From Agelas oroides (taxonomy: Eukaryota > Porifera > Demospongiae > Agelasida > Agelasidae), in assembly GCA_949130485.1 (NCBI GenBank), contig OX422204.1:5952015-6016014 (forward strand): DNA of 64,000 nt, read 5' to 3'. The position numbers and the translations under genes are program-made. Shown here piece by piece: positions 44,583 through 53,791 of this stretch (its first letter is position 1; every line of letters begins with the position of its first letter). The notes beneath the pieces were generated by a model. That model had not been told where the DNA came from and searched no databases. It saw nothing but the letters and a program-made list of their open reading frames with translations.

Positions 44583-45235
44583 TAGCCTCGTACCCAGGTC
44601 ACGTGGGAGGAGGGAAAAGTGGCCTGGTATCCACTGTTTGCACATGCACGAACGATTCCGGAAATCTTCCGTGAACGAGTCCGATTATGGACAAGTTACA
44701 CGTAGTTGTTATGCGGAGAAATAACCAAACTAGATATACGATTTGCAGTGTGGCAGCTGTGTTTACGCGGCGATGGCTTCCATTATCAGAGACACAAGGG
44801 GTGACATGACAAGGACTACGCTACAACCACCGCCGGTTCCACCGTCACTGTGCTTGTAGTTGAAAACAAACGGCAGAGTCTCGTAGCAGATGGACTTAAC
44901 AAATCCCGTGGGTAGCCACAGGAATACGTCTTTACCATCGTAGATACATTTGATGGCATCCAGCTGTTCTGCTTTCAACGTGAAATCTCCCTTTCCAATA
45001 CAACAAAGAGCGAACTTGAGCGCTTTATCAAAGTCGTCGCTTTTACCTGCCATGTTCGCGGGATAAGCTCGAGACGGACGTGCTTCGGAGCTATTCGCCA
45101 GTATACGGTAAAGATTAACGGTTCGTAAACGATGGTATACGATACCCCATGAAATCATGGGGGTTTTCGCGCATGCGCAAACAGTGGATACCGGGCCACT
45201 TTTCCCTCCTCCCACGTGGCCTGGGTACGAGGCTA
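44583..45235. mobile_element. 653-bp TIR element with a perfect 9-bp target duplication
   Basis: TIRs of about 68 bp: left tagcctcgtacccaggtcac to tggtatccactgtttgcac, right the inverse ending cctgggtacgaggcta. Flanking 9-mers actcgaccg (44574-44582 and 45236-45244) are identical. It belongs to the same family as 22950-25692. It carries a helicase fragment on the minus strand. Confidence 0.92.
44763..45053 (-). pseudogene. RecQ-like DEAD-box helicase N-terminal fragment inside the TIR element
   Basis: ATG 45053 to stop 44763, 96 residues. After MAGKSDDFDKALKFALC come the Q-motif region (KAEQLDAIKCIYDGKDV), motif I (LPTGFVKS) and motif Ia (SPLVSLIM). RecQ relatives have PTGFGKS; here Val replaces the Walker A Gly that precedes Lys. 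The DEAH box and all later helicase motifs are absent, so it cannot be a working helicase. It lies entirely between the TIRs of the 653-bp element. It may be a captured host gene fragment, or a remnant of a helicase encoded by a larger parent element. Confidence 0.75.
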
Positions 45236-45276
45236 ACTCGACCGGGAAAAACGCGAAAAGGTGTTTCATTAACTGT

Positions 45277-45337
45277 TTGGGGTTGGGGGGAGGGGGGGGG
45301 AGGGGGGGGGGAGGGGGGGGCGGGGGGGGGGGGGGGG
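45277..45337. repeat. G-rich tract, long G runs
   Basis: About 60 bases almost entirely G with single A, T or C breaks, adjacent to the right end of the 653-bp element. It lies on the same strand as the other poly-G runs. Confidence 0.9.
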
Positions 45338-45428
45338 TACCTACATCTAAAACACTGCTAACAAAGTATGCCATCATCTGTATACTTGGGATGCAGGAGT
45401 TGGTAGGACCTGAGGGGCAGACATGATT

Positions 45429-45474
45429 AACCCTCGGCGCGCATGCGCACCGAGGGTTACGGTAGTTGTCCTGT

Positions 45475-45508
<34 letters not shown>
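45429..45508. repeat. Palindrome aaccctcggcgcgcatgcg and adjoining (TG)n microsatellite
   Basis: 45429-45457 is a near-perfect palindrome (aaccctcgg ... ccgagggtt). It is followed by a TG dinucleotide tract, uninterrupted at 45481-45508. Confidence 0.85.
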
Positions 45509-45510
<2 letters not shown>

Positions 45511-47504
45511 GTTTCTCTATTCTGCCTTCTCGCGCTTTTAGGCGTTCAACGAGAGGTATCAGCGGCTACAGCGCGGAAAATGCAGTAAAATTAAAAAGCC
45601 GTTTTCTCTAAAACTGCTTAGTTCAAAAGCCAGTAAATGGACAATGGATGTACAAGCCACTCCCTCCACCAATTAACAGACCAATTTTCCATTTAACGGC
45701 ACGCTTTGTCCTTGACCCAGGTTACCACAAAAGACTGTTGCAAGTGCATGGGGACCAAGTTAGGTATATGACTAAACTTTTGAATGCAGAAAGCATTCTA
45801 GTTTCCCCCTGAACAATCAGTGAGTAGGCTAAGGAAAATACAATGTGTAGGGTGTTCTTCAAGTTATGCCTCATCTTGCAGAAGCCATACATAATCAGTT
45901 CCAATTAATTTTTCATAGGTGCAACGGGTCAGGTGCATACAATCTGCATACCAACTTTGAGAACTATAGGTCTGATCTAGTAAAAAGCATGTTACACCCC
46001 AAGATGCAACTTAAAGGACCCGCGTAAATAACTAATATAATACACAGGCCAGAGGAAGCGTTGGACTTCCAATCTGAGTTGATATTCGTTAATGACATGG
46101 TGCACTTACCCCAGGAATGAAACTTTGGTACACCAACAACTCTACCTTCACCAGCTACACCACTGTCACCCCTCACAGCGACTCCCGAAGCGATTTTCCG
46201 CTTACGTGACGTCACACATTCAATATACTACGTATAAAATCATTGCGTGTATTGAGCGCGCTACCAAGCTTCGGGCTGGTATTACGCGCGTAATGCGCGC
46301 GAGTATGAAGCAGTCGAAGGCGTGCCTCGCTATTCACGATTTGATAAACTGATCTCTGGCTCCTCCCTTGAGGGTAAAGCTTTTTTTACGAAACCACAAA
46401 ATTCTGAACTCTAAGTCTTCCTACTTCAGCTGAATTTGCAGCACAAAACCCTGATCTCTTAAGCCTTCTACTTCAGGTCTTGTAGCTAAGTAGCAGTGAA
46501 CTTTTTTTTTTCCTAAAGCCTACTAGCAAAGATTTTACCTACGTATAGCACTGAACTCTAAAGTGTTCGAGCCAAGGTAAACCTGCAGCACTAACCTTCC
46601 ATGAGCATCTTGGAGTGCGGTTACTTTGCTTGAAATATATCAAAACCTAAGTCTGAAAGCAGGCTGTCCATTAATTAGTGAAAAACACACTGAACAAGAG
46701 GAAGGTAAACACTACACTCCCTTATAGCAGTGAAGATGCAAATCACATCCCAAACTCCCATTGAAGAGGCCTACTGGCTGAGTAGAAAAGGTAGCATTCT
46801 GTCAACTAACATCTGAAAAACAGCATTCACAATACAGACCCTTCCTTCACCCACCATTCACTCATGAAATTAATAAGCAGCAAAAAGTAATCATCAAAAT
46901 ACAGAAGACTCGTTCCCCAACATACCACCCGCTAAGTATTTCTTATTTCCTGGGAACAAACTATGCTGTCTGGGCATTGATTAGGTTACACTAACTGCAC
47001 GTATAATGTGCGGCAATTGCATTTTTGGGGACAATTTGCTTGCACAGTCCAGAAATTGGTGTCGTCCGATAATGGGTGACTCTCCCCTATGTCATAATTG
47101 CATCATTCTACATTTTTTATGCAAGTAGTATTGCTCTTGCCATATTGCAATCGACATTCAAAATGAAAATATATGCACAGCTCGTTCACCGTGTTCATGA
47201 GTGTGCAGTTGCTTCGCGAAGTTTCCAGGAGTTCCGCGTTTCTGTCACCTCTCAGAGAGATTTGTAGTAGACCTACTGCAAAATTACGCATGACGAACTG
47301 TCCGCTTTTTATACCCTGCTACTACATAAGCGCGTTGCTATGCCCCATGGTACAAGTCGGTTATAGAACTCGGTGTCGGTCCCTACGGTATACACAACCT
47401 CGGACCTGCGGCCCTCGGTTGTGTATATCCCATAGAGACCTCCACCTCGTCGTATAACCTATACATAATACATTATTTTAAAGCTTTAAGTGCTAGTTTT
47501 TTGT
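45509..47504. other. Gene-poor stretch with a hairpin near 47370-47447
   Basis: No convincing gene. A 75-bp hairpin is formed by ggtccctacggtatacacaac and ggttgtgtatatcccatagag. The remainder (45509-47360) has only short chance frames. Confidence 0.5.
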
Positions 47505-48426
47505 CTTTAAGGTAGGACCGGAGTGAAAAATCAGTTCTTAGATTTTCTTGATATGTGTTCTGTATGTACAGAACATCAAACTATGTTGAAAACTTGAGTA
47601 TGGTGTAGAATAACAGTGTACTATTGGAGATACAGGCTTCCGTTTCGTTGCCAGGCTGTGGTTAACGGTACATAATAATTGCGTTCCAATGACATACCGG
47701 CCGCCGTATACACGCATTCGTATGCAATGTATACACATACGAGCTAATTATTTTGGCAGTTACGCGTTACTAAGGTAAGGTGGGTAGGGCTCCAGACTGA
47801 ACCGCTGATGCAGCATCTATCCTATTTGACGCACAAGCAACACGTCACATGTTGCGCAAGGTTGAATTTACGGCCTGGTTGCCTCGCCGTTGGTTTCTGG
47901 CCGACATCTCGCGGTAGCCTTCAGTCAAGCAGGTAAATTGCACACTAAGATGTACAGGGGACTAGAGTTCGATAAGAATAATTGGAGTTGTGAATGCTGT
48001 ATGGCTACCGAATTCGAGATGTACGTTGTTATAGCAGCCATCTAGCGTATAATCGGAGGCCGACTCCCGCGCAGTTTTGTGCGTGCTCACAGAATGCTGA
48101 TCGTAATTTCGATTGAAAACAGAAACAGAGCAGACACGGAGAATGCTAAGAAGGCGGACTCTGGTACAATGGCTGCGCGCACTAAATGTATCATCCTACC
48201 GCAATCGCGGAGCTCATAGCTTGTTCCTATAGACAAAGTTAAAAGCAAAACCAGAAATTATAGTTATTTAACAAAAATTAATAAACACTTACAGGAAGTG
48301 ATGAATATGCATGAACCTTGCTGTGGAATAAGAGAACTAGTTGGATAGTATACGTTCTCAGTTTGGTCTCTACTGAATACACAGTTTTGAAGTTATGTAT
48401 AATTGTCCCGAAAATCTATAACGAAC

Positions 48427-49710
48427 ATGGCGAAGCAGGTGAACTCGTGTGGAAAGTGTGGAAAGTGCAATAAGACGGTGAGGAATGGTATCTTTTGCGA
48501 AGGAAGATGTCAGAAATGGTACCATTGTGGGTGTGGTGGCCTGAGCGAAGGAGAGCTATGCCAGCTTGGGAGTTCGGATGAAGAATGGAGGTGCGAAAAG
48601 TGTGCGAAGGAGTTTGAGGAAGACCTAAAGAGAATAGAGGAAGCTTGTAGTGACCGGAGAGCAGATGAGATGGTGAGCGAAGACCGCCAGAAGTTCAGCG
48701 AGGGAGAGAGTGACGGCCCTGAGCGAACAGTAGAGAGCAAGAAGGGTGGGGCTGAAAGGAAAGCGGCGCGTGAACAGGCTGTGAGAGACGTCGTCGAGAA
48801 TTTTCGCTCACAGAGAGGAGTGTTTACTGGGGAGGAGGTTGAGGCGGCGATAAAAGAACGGTACAGAGAAGCGAGAAGTGAGAGAGAAGTGACAGATACC
48901 AACGTGTCAAATTCGGTGCGGAGTATGAAGGAGGAAGTTATGACGCAGCTGGGGGCAAGGAAGTGCAAAGACGTTTTCATCGTTGAACAGTCGCTGATAG
49001 AACAACCCCCTCAGATGGTGGAGCTGCTACTTCATCTGATGAAGCGGATAGAAGTTCTGGAAAGAGACGTTGAGCACAGGGATAGAAGGTTGGAGGTGCT
49101 CAGTAGAAAAATCCTTCAGTTGGAGAACCAGACAGAAAACCAAGCTCAAGCACAGTCACCAGTGAAAATACATGAGACGCTAGGAGTGCAGGTCTCTACC
49201 ACAGGAAACGACGTCAGTAACTTGATTGGCAAACCCATCATTTTAAAAAGGGAACGGAAAGGGTGGAGGCCGTACAGGACCACGAGTGGATGGCCTGAGA
49301 AGACTGGTAGGAAGTCAATAAACGGGGTTGCTAAAGGACCAAATAAAAACATGCAGGGGCAAGGCGGAAGGAAGGCACAGGGGAGTCCAAAAAACGGGGG
49401 AGCGCAAGAGAAGACATCAGTGGTAAAGTCACAGATTCAAGTTGCACAGGGGGAGACTCCAAAAAACGGACAAGCAAAAACAAGTGCGCAAAAGCCAGTG
49501 GAGAGGCAGCCAGGAGTACAAGCAACAGAAGTGAGAGGTCAAGCAGTGGAGTCACCTGGAATCGAAGGAGGGGTTCCCAGTTATGGACAGGGGCAAGTTT
49601 ACTGCAATCCAGCTCAGCAGATGATGTTACAGCAAGTCCTCTGGAACTGCATATCGATGATGGCTCAGAGGGAACCACTCCCCCTACTGAGCCAGCAAGA
49701 ATCCCTGTAA
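48427..49710 (+). CDS. LINE ORF1 protein with PHD-type zinc finger
   Basis: A frame of 427 codons from ATG 48427 in a good context (gaacATGGC). Residues about 8-60 form a PHD-like finger: CGKCGKCNK, then IFCEGRCQKWYHCGC, then WRCEKC (Cys4-His-Cys3 order). A charged helical part follows (RRLEVLSRKILQLENQTENQ is a likely coiled coil). A long Gln/Gly/Pro-rich basic tail fits nucleic-acid binding. PHD fingers are known in ORF1 of several LINE clades such as CR1/L2. The stop TAA is three bases before the ATG of ORF2 in the same frame. It is intact. Confidence 0.85.
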   Translation: MAKQVNSCGKCGKCNKTVRNGIFCEGRCQKWYHCGCGGLSEGELCQLGSSDEEWRCEKCAKEFEEDLKRIEEACSDRRADEMVSEDRQKFSEGESDGPERTVESKKGGAERKAAREQAVRDVVENFRSQRGVFTGEEVEAAIKERYREARSEREVTDTNVSNSVRSMKEEVMTQLGARKCKDVFIVEQSLIEQPPQMVELLLHLMKRIEVLERDVEHRDRRLEVLSRKILQLENQTENQAQAQSPVKIHETLGVQVSTTGNDVSNLIGKPIILKRERKGWRPYRTTSGWPEKTGRKSINGVAKGPNKNMQGQGGRKAQGSPKNGGAQEKTSVVKSQIQVAQGETPKNGQAKTSAQKPVERQPGVQATEVRGQAVESPGIEGGVPSYGQGQVYCNPAQQMMLQQVLWNCISMMAQREPLPLLSQQESL

Positions 49711-49713
49711 GTC

Positions 49714-52700
49714 ATGGGAGGGGGGGGAGGGGAGGGTCGCGCCGGGGGAAGGGGAAAGGGGGGGGAAGAGCTAGAGGTAGGTGTAATTCGGTTGGGATTC
49801 CTGAATTGTAGAGGGTGGTGGTCAAGAGAAGTTGATGTCAACTTGGTGTTGCAGCAGCTAGATCTTGACATATTTGGCTTGGCAGAAACATTTCTACGGA
49901 AGGGAGAGGAGCCTCAGGTGGGTGGATATAAGTGGTATGGAAACAACAGGAAGGCATGTAAGAGGGCAAGTGGAGGTGTGGGGTTATTAGTTCGTGATGG
50001 TTTGCAAGCTAGAACCTTAAAGGATGAGACTGAAGGGGTTCTTTGGGTAGAAGTAAAACTGGAAGATGAGGGGAAGGTAGCTGTTGGAGTGGTCTATGCA
50101 AATCCTGAGGGTGTGAGGAGTGAAGAAACTGAAGTGCAATTTGAAAAGGTAGGAGCTGATTTGCTGGAATGGCGTAGATTGGGGTACAAAGTGGTGGTAA
50201 TGGGGGACTTCAATGCACATATTGGCAGAGGAGAGGAGGAAGTCGCAAACCAGAATGGACAGAGGTTACTAAATTTAGCATATGTAGGAAATATGGTGAT
50301 TAGTAACGAGCTGCCTGTATGTAAGGGAAGGTGGACTTGGGAATGTGGAGACAAGAAATCGGTGATTGACTATATGTTATTCCCACAAGAGCATAGGCAT
50401 GAGTTGGTGGAAATGATAGTAGAAGACAGGGGGGTTATCGATACAGGGTCAGATCACAATGTTGTCTGGGGTGTGTTTAAGGTGGGAAACCCTAAGGAGA
50501 TGAGGAGAGAAGAAAGGTTCAAGTGGAGGGTTGATGGGAGAAGCAGCTGGGATGAGTTTCAGGAAGCAATTGAGGAGGAATTTCAAGGATGGGAGGCCTG
50601 GGTGAGAGATGTGGAAATCAGGGAAGTAGGAGAAGAACTAGTTGAGAGAGTATGGGGAGAATGGAAAACAAAGGTGATGTCAGCAGCGGAAAGAGGGATT
50701 GGTAAGAAAAGGATTTCAGAGCTGTCTAAGGGTTGGTGGTCGAAGGAAGTGGAGGAAGCAATCCAAACAAGAAGGGAAGCTTGCAAACGGCTAAGACAGG
50801 CTAGGAGGAGAGGAGAGGCAGTTAATGAATGCTGGAAAACATACAGAGAGAAGAGGAGACAGGTGAAGAAGGTGATTAGAAAGGAGAAAAAGAAAAATAG
50901 GAAGAACAAGTTGCAGAAAATCAAAGAACAAGGAGGGCCAAGTTGCAAGTTATTCTGGTCAGACTTGCGAGGGAAAAAGAAAAACCGGAGGATCACAAGG
51001 ATGAGAGGGAAGGACGGAGCAGTAGTTGAAGAAACAGAACAGATTCTGGAGGTGTTGGCTAAACATTGGGAGGAGCTAGGGAAGAGTCGTAATAGTTTGG
51101 ATCCAGAGCAGGAACCAGAGCTAGTTCATGAAAGTTCAGACCTGTGCCAAGAGATAGGATGGGAGGAAGTGGTCAGGGTTTTGAAGACGCTGAAGAGGGG
51201 GAAGGCGCCAGGCCCAGATGGAATTCTAAATGAGATGTTAATTTATGGAGGGAGCAGGATGGTGGAAAGTATGAGGTGCATGTTCAATGTAACGAGGAGA
51301 AACCAAGTATACCCACAGGATTGGAAGAGTAGTTTTGTCATACCCCTGTTTAAGGATGGCGATCCAGAGAGTGCGAGCAACTACAGAGGCATTGCACTGG
51401 GAAGCTGTGTTGCCAAAGTTTGGGCAAAGATTTTGACAGTTCGGCTGGGAGAGTATGCAGAAGAAAATATATTGACAGATGCCCAGGGAGGTTTCAGGGC
51501 AAAACGGAGGTGTGCAGACCAGATTATGATCTTGAGGGGTGCATGTGAGTTGAGGAAGAGAAAGAAGAAAAGTACCTGGCTGGGTTTTATGGATGTAAGT
51601 AAAGCATATGATACAGTGTGGAGGGAAGGGCTGTGGAGGAAAATGCGGGAATACGGTGTGGAAGAATCATTTGTTAGTTTGTGTGAGGGGCTGTATGAAG
51701 GGGTGCAAGCTAGTGTTCAAGTAGATGGGCAACAGTCAAGGTGGTTTAGAGTAGACGAGGGACTCCGGCAAGGCTGCCCCCTGTCACCACTCTTGTATAG
51801 TGTCTATATTATGGGAATGGTGGAAGAGTTGGAGAGAGAAAACTTAGGGGTGAAAGTGTCTGGGGTATGGTGTGGAGCATTACTATATGCTGATGACATT
51901 GTGCTGATAGCAGAGTCAGGTGAGGAGTTGCAAAAGATGCTGGATATGGTAGGAAGATATGCAGAAATGTGGAAGTTCAGGTTCAATGCAAGGAAGAGTA
52001 AGGTGATGGTGGTAGGTAAAAAGAACAGTGGTGAGAAGTGGAAAATTGGTGATGAAGAGATGGAAGAAGTAGAGTCCTTCAAATACCTGGGTGTATGGTT
52101 TGACCAGAGGATGAGGGGAAATGTGCAGCTGGAGAAGGTGGTGGAACAGGCTGAGGAATGGGCAGGCAAAGTTGAATGGATGGCAAGGGTGGATGGGGAA
52201 CTAGAGGCAGAGCGAGGTCGATTGATATGGGACCTAGTAGCAAGGCCTGGCCTGGAACATGCAGCAGAGGTGTGGTGGCCAGGAGGGAAGACAGTAGGAA
52301 AGAGGTTGGAGGCTGTACAGGATAGGTTGGGAAGAAAACTGTTGGGAGCTAGTAGAACAGTGGCAGGGGAGGCAATCCGTGGGGAAATGGGATGGAGAAA
52401 GTTAGAAGAAAGAAGAGAGGAGAAGAAGATGTTGTATGGGCGGAGATTCTGGGAGCTAGGCGAAGAGAGGCTGGTGAAGCTGATAGTAGAAAAATTGAAA
52501 GAGTCAGGTGGAGTAGGCTGGAGGGAAGAGTATGAGATGTTGCTAAGAAAGTATGGCTTGGAGGAAGCCGAAGAGGAAGAGTCAGGGTCAGCAGCAGCCT
52601 GGAAGAGGAAAATAGAAAAACAGAACTGGGAAGACTGGCAAGAAGAGGTGGACAGGAAAAGTAGCTTGAAATGGTATAAGAAGGTTAAAGAAGAGTATGG

Positions 52701-53115
52701 GCCGGAGAAATACGTAGGTTCATGGGAGGGACATGTGGCAGTACGGTTGAAGTTCCGGTTGAGGTCAGGGTCTGCAGGGTTGTTTGAAGATAAAAAGAGA
52801 TGCGGGATGGTGGAAGAGGACAGATGTGTGCTGTGTAATGGAGGGAAGGTGGAAGATGTTAAGCATTTTGTATTGGAGTGTGAGGAGTTTGACCAGGATA
52901 GATGTTGGCTTCTGGAAAGGATCAAGGGAATTGTGGGAGCAGAGGAGTGGGTGAAAGGATATGAAGAAGGTGATGATGATAGTAGAGTGAGTTTACTGCT
53001 AGGGAGAAGGGTAGATGTGAATAGGGAGGTGATGGATGACATAGACAGGTGCATAATGAAAGAGATGGTGACGTGGTGGCAGAGGCGTAAGGTGTTGTTA
53101 GGTTGGGTTAACTAG
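49714..53115 (+). CDS. LINE ORF2: AP-type endonuclease and reverse transcriptase
   Basis: An intact frame of 1133 codons. The apurinic-type endonuclease occupies about residues 27-260: FLNCRGWW, GLAETF, SGGVGLLVR, catalytic GDFNAH (Gly164-Asp165) and SDHN (246-249). The reverse transcriptase (about 460-760) has GKAPGPDG, SKAYDTVW (Asp633) and the active-site LLYADDIVL (Tyr725-Ala-Asp-Asp). A basic linker (residues about 385-400) joins them. A C-terminal zinc knuckle reads CVLCNGG ... HFVLEC (Cys1038, Cys1041, His1051, Cys1056). The protein nicks target DNA and copies the element RNA there. All catalytic residues examined are present. No stop or frameshift is seen, so the copy is young and may be active. 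The clade is not assigned with confidence. Confidence 0.93.
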   Translation: MGGGGGEGRAGGRGKGGEELEVGVIRLGFLNCRGWWSREVDVNLVLQQLDLDIFGLAETFLRKGEEPQVGGYKWYGNNRKACKRASGGVGLLVRDGLQARTLKDETEGVLWVEVKLEDEGKVAVGVVYANPEGVRSEETEVQFEKVGADLLEWRRLGYKVVVMGDFNAHIGRGEEEVANQNGQRLLNLAYVGNMVISNELPVCKGRWTWECGDKKSVIDYMLFPQEHRHELVEMIVEDRGVIDTGSDHNVVWGVFKVGNPKEMRREERFKWRVDGRSSWDEFQEAIEEEFQGWEAWVRDVEIREVGEELVERVWGEWKTKVMSAAERGIGKKRISELSKGWWSKEVEEAIQTRREACKRLRQARRRGEAVNECWKTYREKRRQVKKVIRKEKKKNRKNKLQKIKEQGGPSCKLFWSDLRGKKKNRRITRMRGKDGAVVEETEQILEVLAKHWEELGKSRNSLDPEQEPELVHESSDLCQEIGWEEVVRVLKTLKRGKAPGPDGILNEMLIYGGSRMVESMRCMFNVTRRNQVYPQDWKSSFVIPLFKDGDPESASNYRGIALGSCVAKVWAKILTVRLGEYAEENILTDAQGGFRAKRRCADQIMILRGACELRKRKKKSTWLGFMDVSKAYDTVWREGLWRKMREYGVEESFVSLCEGLYEGVQASVQVDGQQSRWFRVDEGLRQGCPLSPLLYSVYIMGMVEELERENLGVKVSGVWCGALLYADDIVLIAESGEELQKMLDMVGRYAEMWKFRFNARKSKVMVVGKKNSGEKWKIGDEEMEEVESFKYLGVWFDQRMRGNVQLEKVVEQAEEWAGKVEWMARVDGELEAERGRLIWDLVARPGLEHAAEVWWPGGKTVGKRLEAVQDRLGRKLLGASRTVAGEAIRGEMGWRKLEERREEKKMLYGRRFWELGEERLVKLIVEKLKESGGVGWREEYEMLLRKYGLEEAEEEESGSAAAWKRKIEKQNWEDWQEEVDRKSSLKWYKKVKEEYGPEKYVGSWEGHVAVRLKFRLRSGSAGLFEDKKRCGMVEEDRCVLCNGGKVEDVKHFVLECEEFDQDRCWLLERIKGIVGAEEWVKGYEEGDDDSRVSLLLGRRVDVNREVMDDIDRCIMKEMVTWWQRRKVLLGWVN

Positions 53116-53674
53116 CTCTTACTCCCCCTGATTACCTGGGTACCGGTGCCCCCTCCTCTTTTTCTCTCTCAGTGAACTGACACTAATAAACTACATGTCA
53201 TGGTAGCTGTATTTATTTATCATATCACACAGTTGTATAAGTATGTCACTTAAAAATCTGCCATGTACATGTACTGTGATGGCCCTTACGGGTTCAACTA
53301 TTCCAATTAAATCATTGTTTCAAAATGTCAAATTTCAAAATTTCGCTCCGGTCCTACCTTAAGGACTTTCCAATAGGTTTAAAAGAAAACCTCAGAGAAG
53401 AGGACAACCTCTCTACAAGGGACAAATGGCCTGTCCTTTGTTCGGAGGTTTTACTGTATACTACTTAGAAATTAATTAGGATAAATTATACAATTAACAT
53501 TGACATGTCTTCATGCAGTGTTCTCGTACAAGACCAAAAGACAACTAGTAAGATCATAGTCATAGTCTGATCTCAGACTTAGTCTGGCGTCCCTCAACCC
53601 TTGCAACACCAAAGTAATGGGAAACACGCAGCTGGAATTACCTGTCTCAAGACAAGCCTTGTGCCCAGACCTGC

Positions 53675-53782
53675 TAGCCTCGTTCCCAGGCCTACCCCGT
53701 TTTTTGTTCTTCGGTTTGCGTTCAATATAATACACGGAGGCGGAAGAGTGCGAAAAACGGGGAAGGCCTGGGAACGAGGCTA
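53675..53782. mobile_element. 108-bp hairpin TIR element with a perfect 9-bp target duplication
   Basis: It starts tagcctcgttcccaggccta and ends aaggcctgggaacgaggcta. Flanking 9-mers cagacctgc (53666-53674 and 53783-53791) are identical. The inner motif gttcttcggtttgcgttc and aatacacgg shows kinship to the 24169 element. Confidence 0.92.
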
Positions 53783-53791
53783 CAGACCTGC

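Larger units (their letters stand above)
47505..53364 (+). mobile_element. Apparently full-length non-LTR retrotransposon (LINE), flanked by a short inverted repeat
   Basis: Two long ORFs (48427-49710 and 49714-53115) encode a PHD-finger protein and an endonuclease/reverse transcriptase. The 5' and 3' ends are not defined: no poly(A) tail or unambiguous target duplication was found. At 47505-47527 and 53341-53364 lies an inverted repeat of about 23 bp (ttaaggtaggaccggag). It may mark an older DNA element that received the LINE. The block 53116-53340 is probably 3' UTR. Confidence 0.7.

Noticed and set aside
44763..45377. 204-codon minus-strand ORF as one gene
   Set aside because: The upstream part is a translated poly-G tract (poly-Pro) and the TIR; only the 96 residues from ATG 45053 resemble a protein.
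51804..53054. 416-codon minus-strand frame opposite the LINE
   Set aside because: It is the antisense shadow of the reverse transcriptase frame; its Ser/Pro-rich composition follows from the coding strand.
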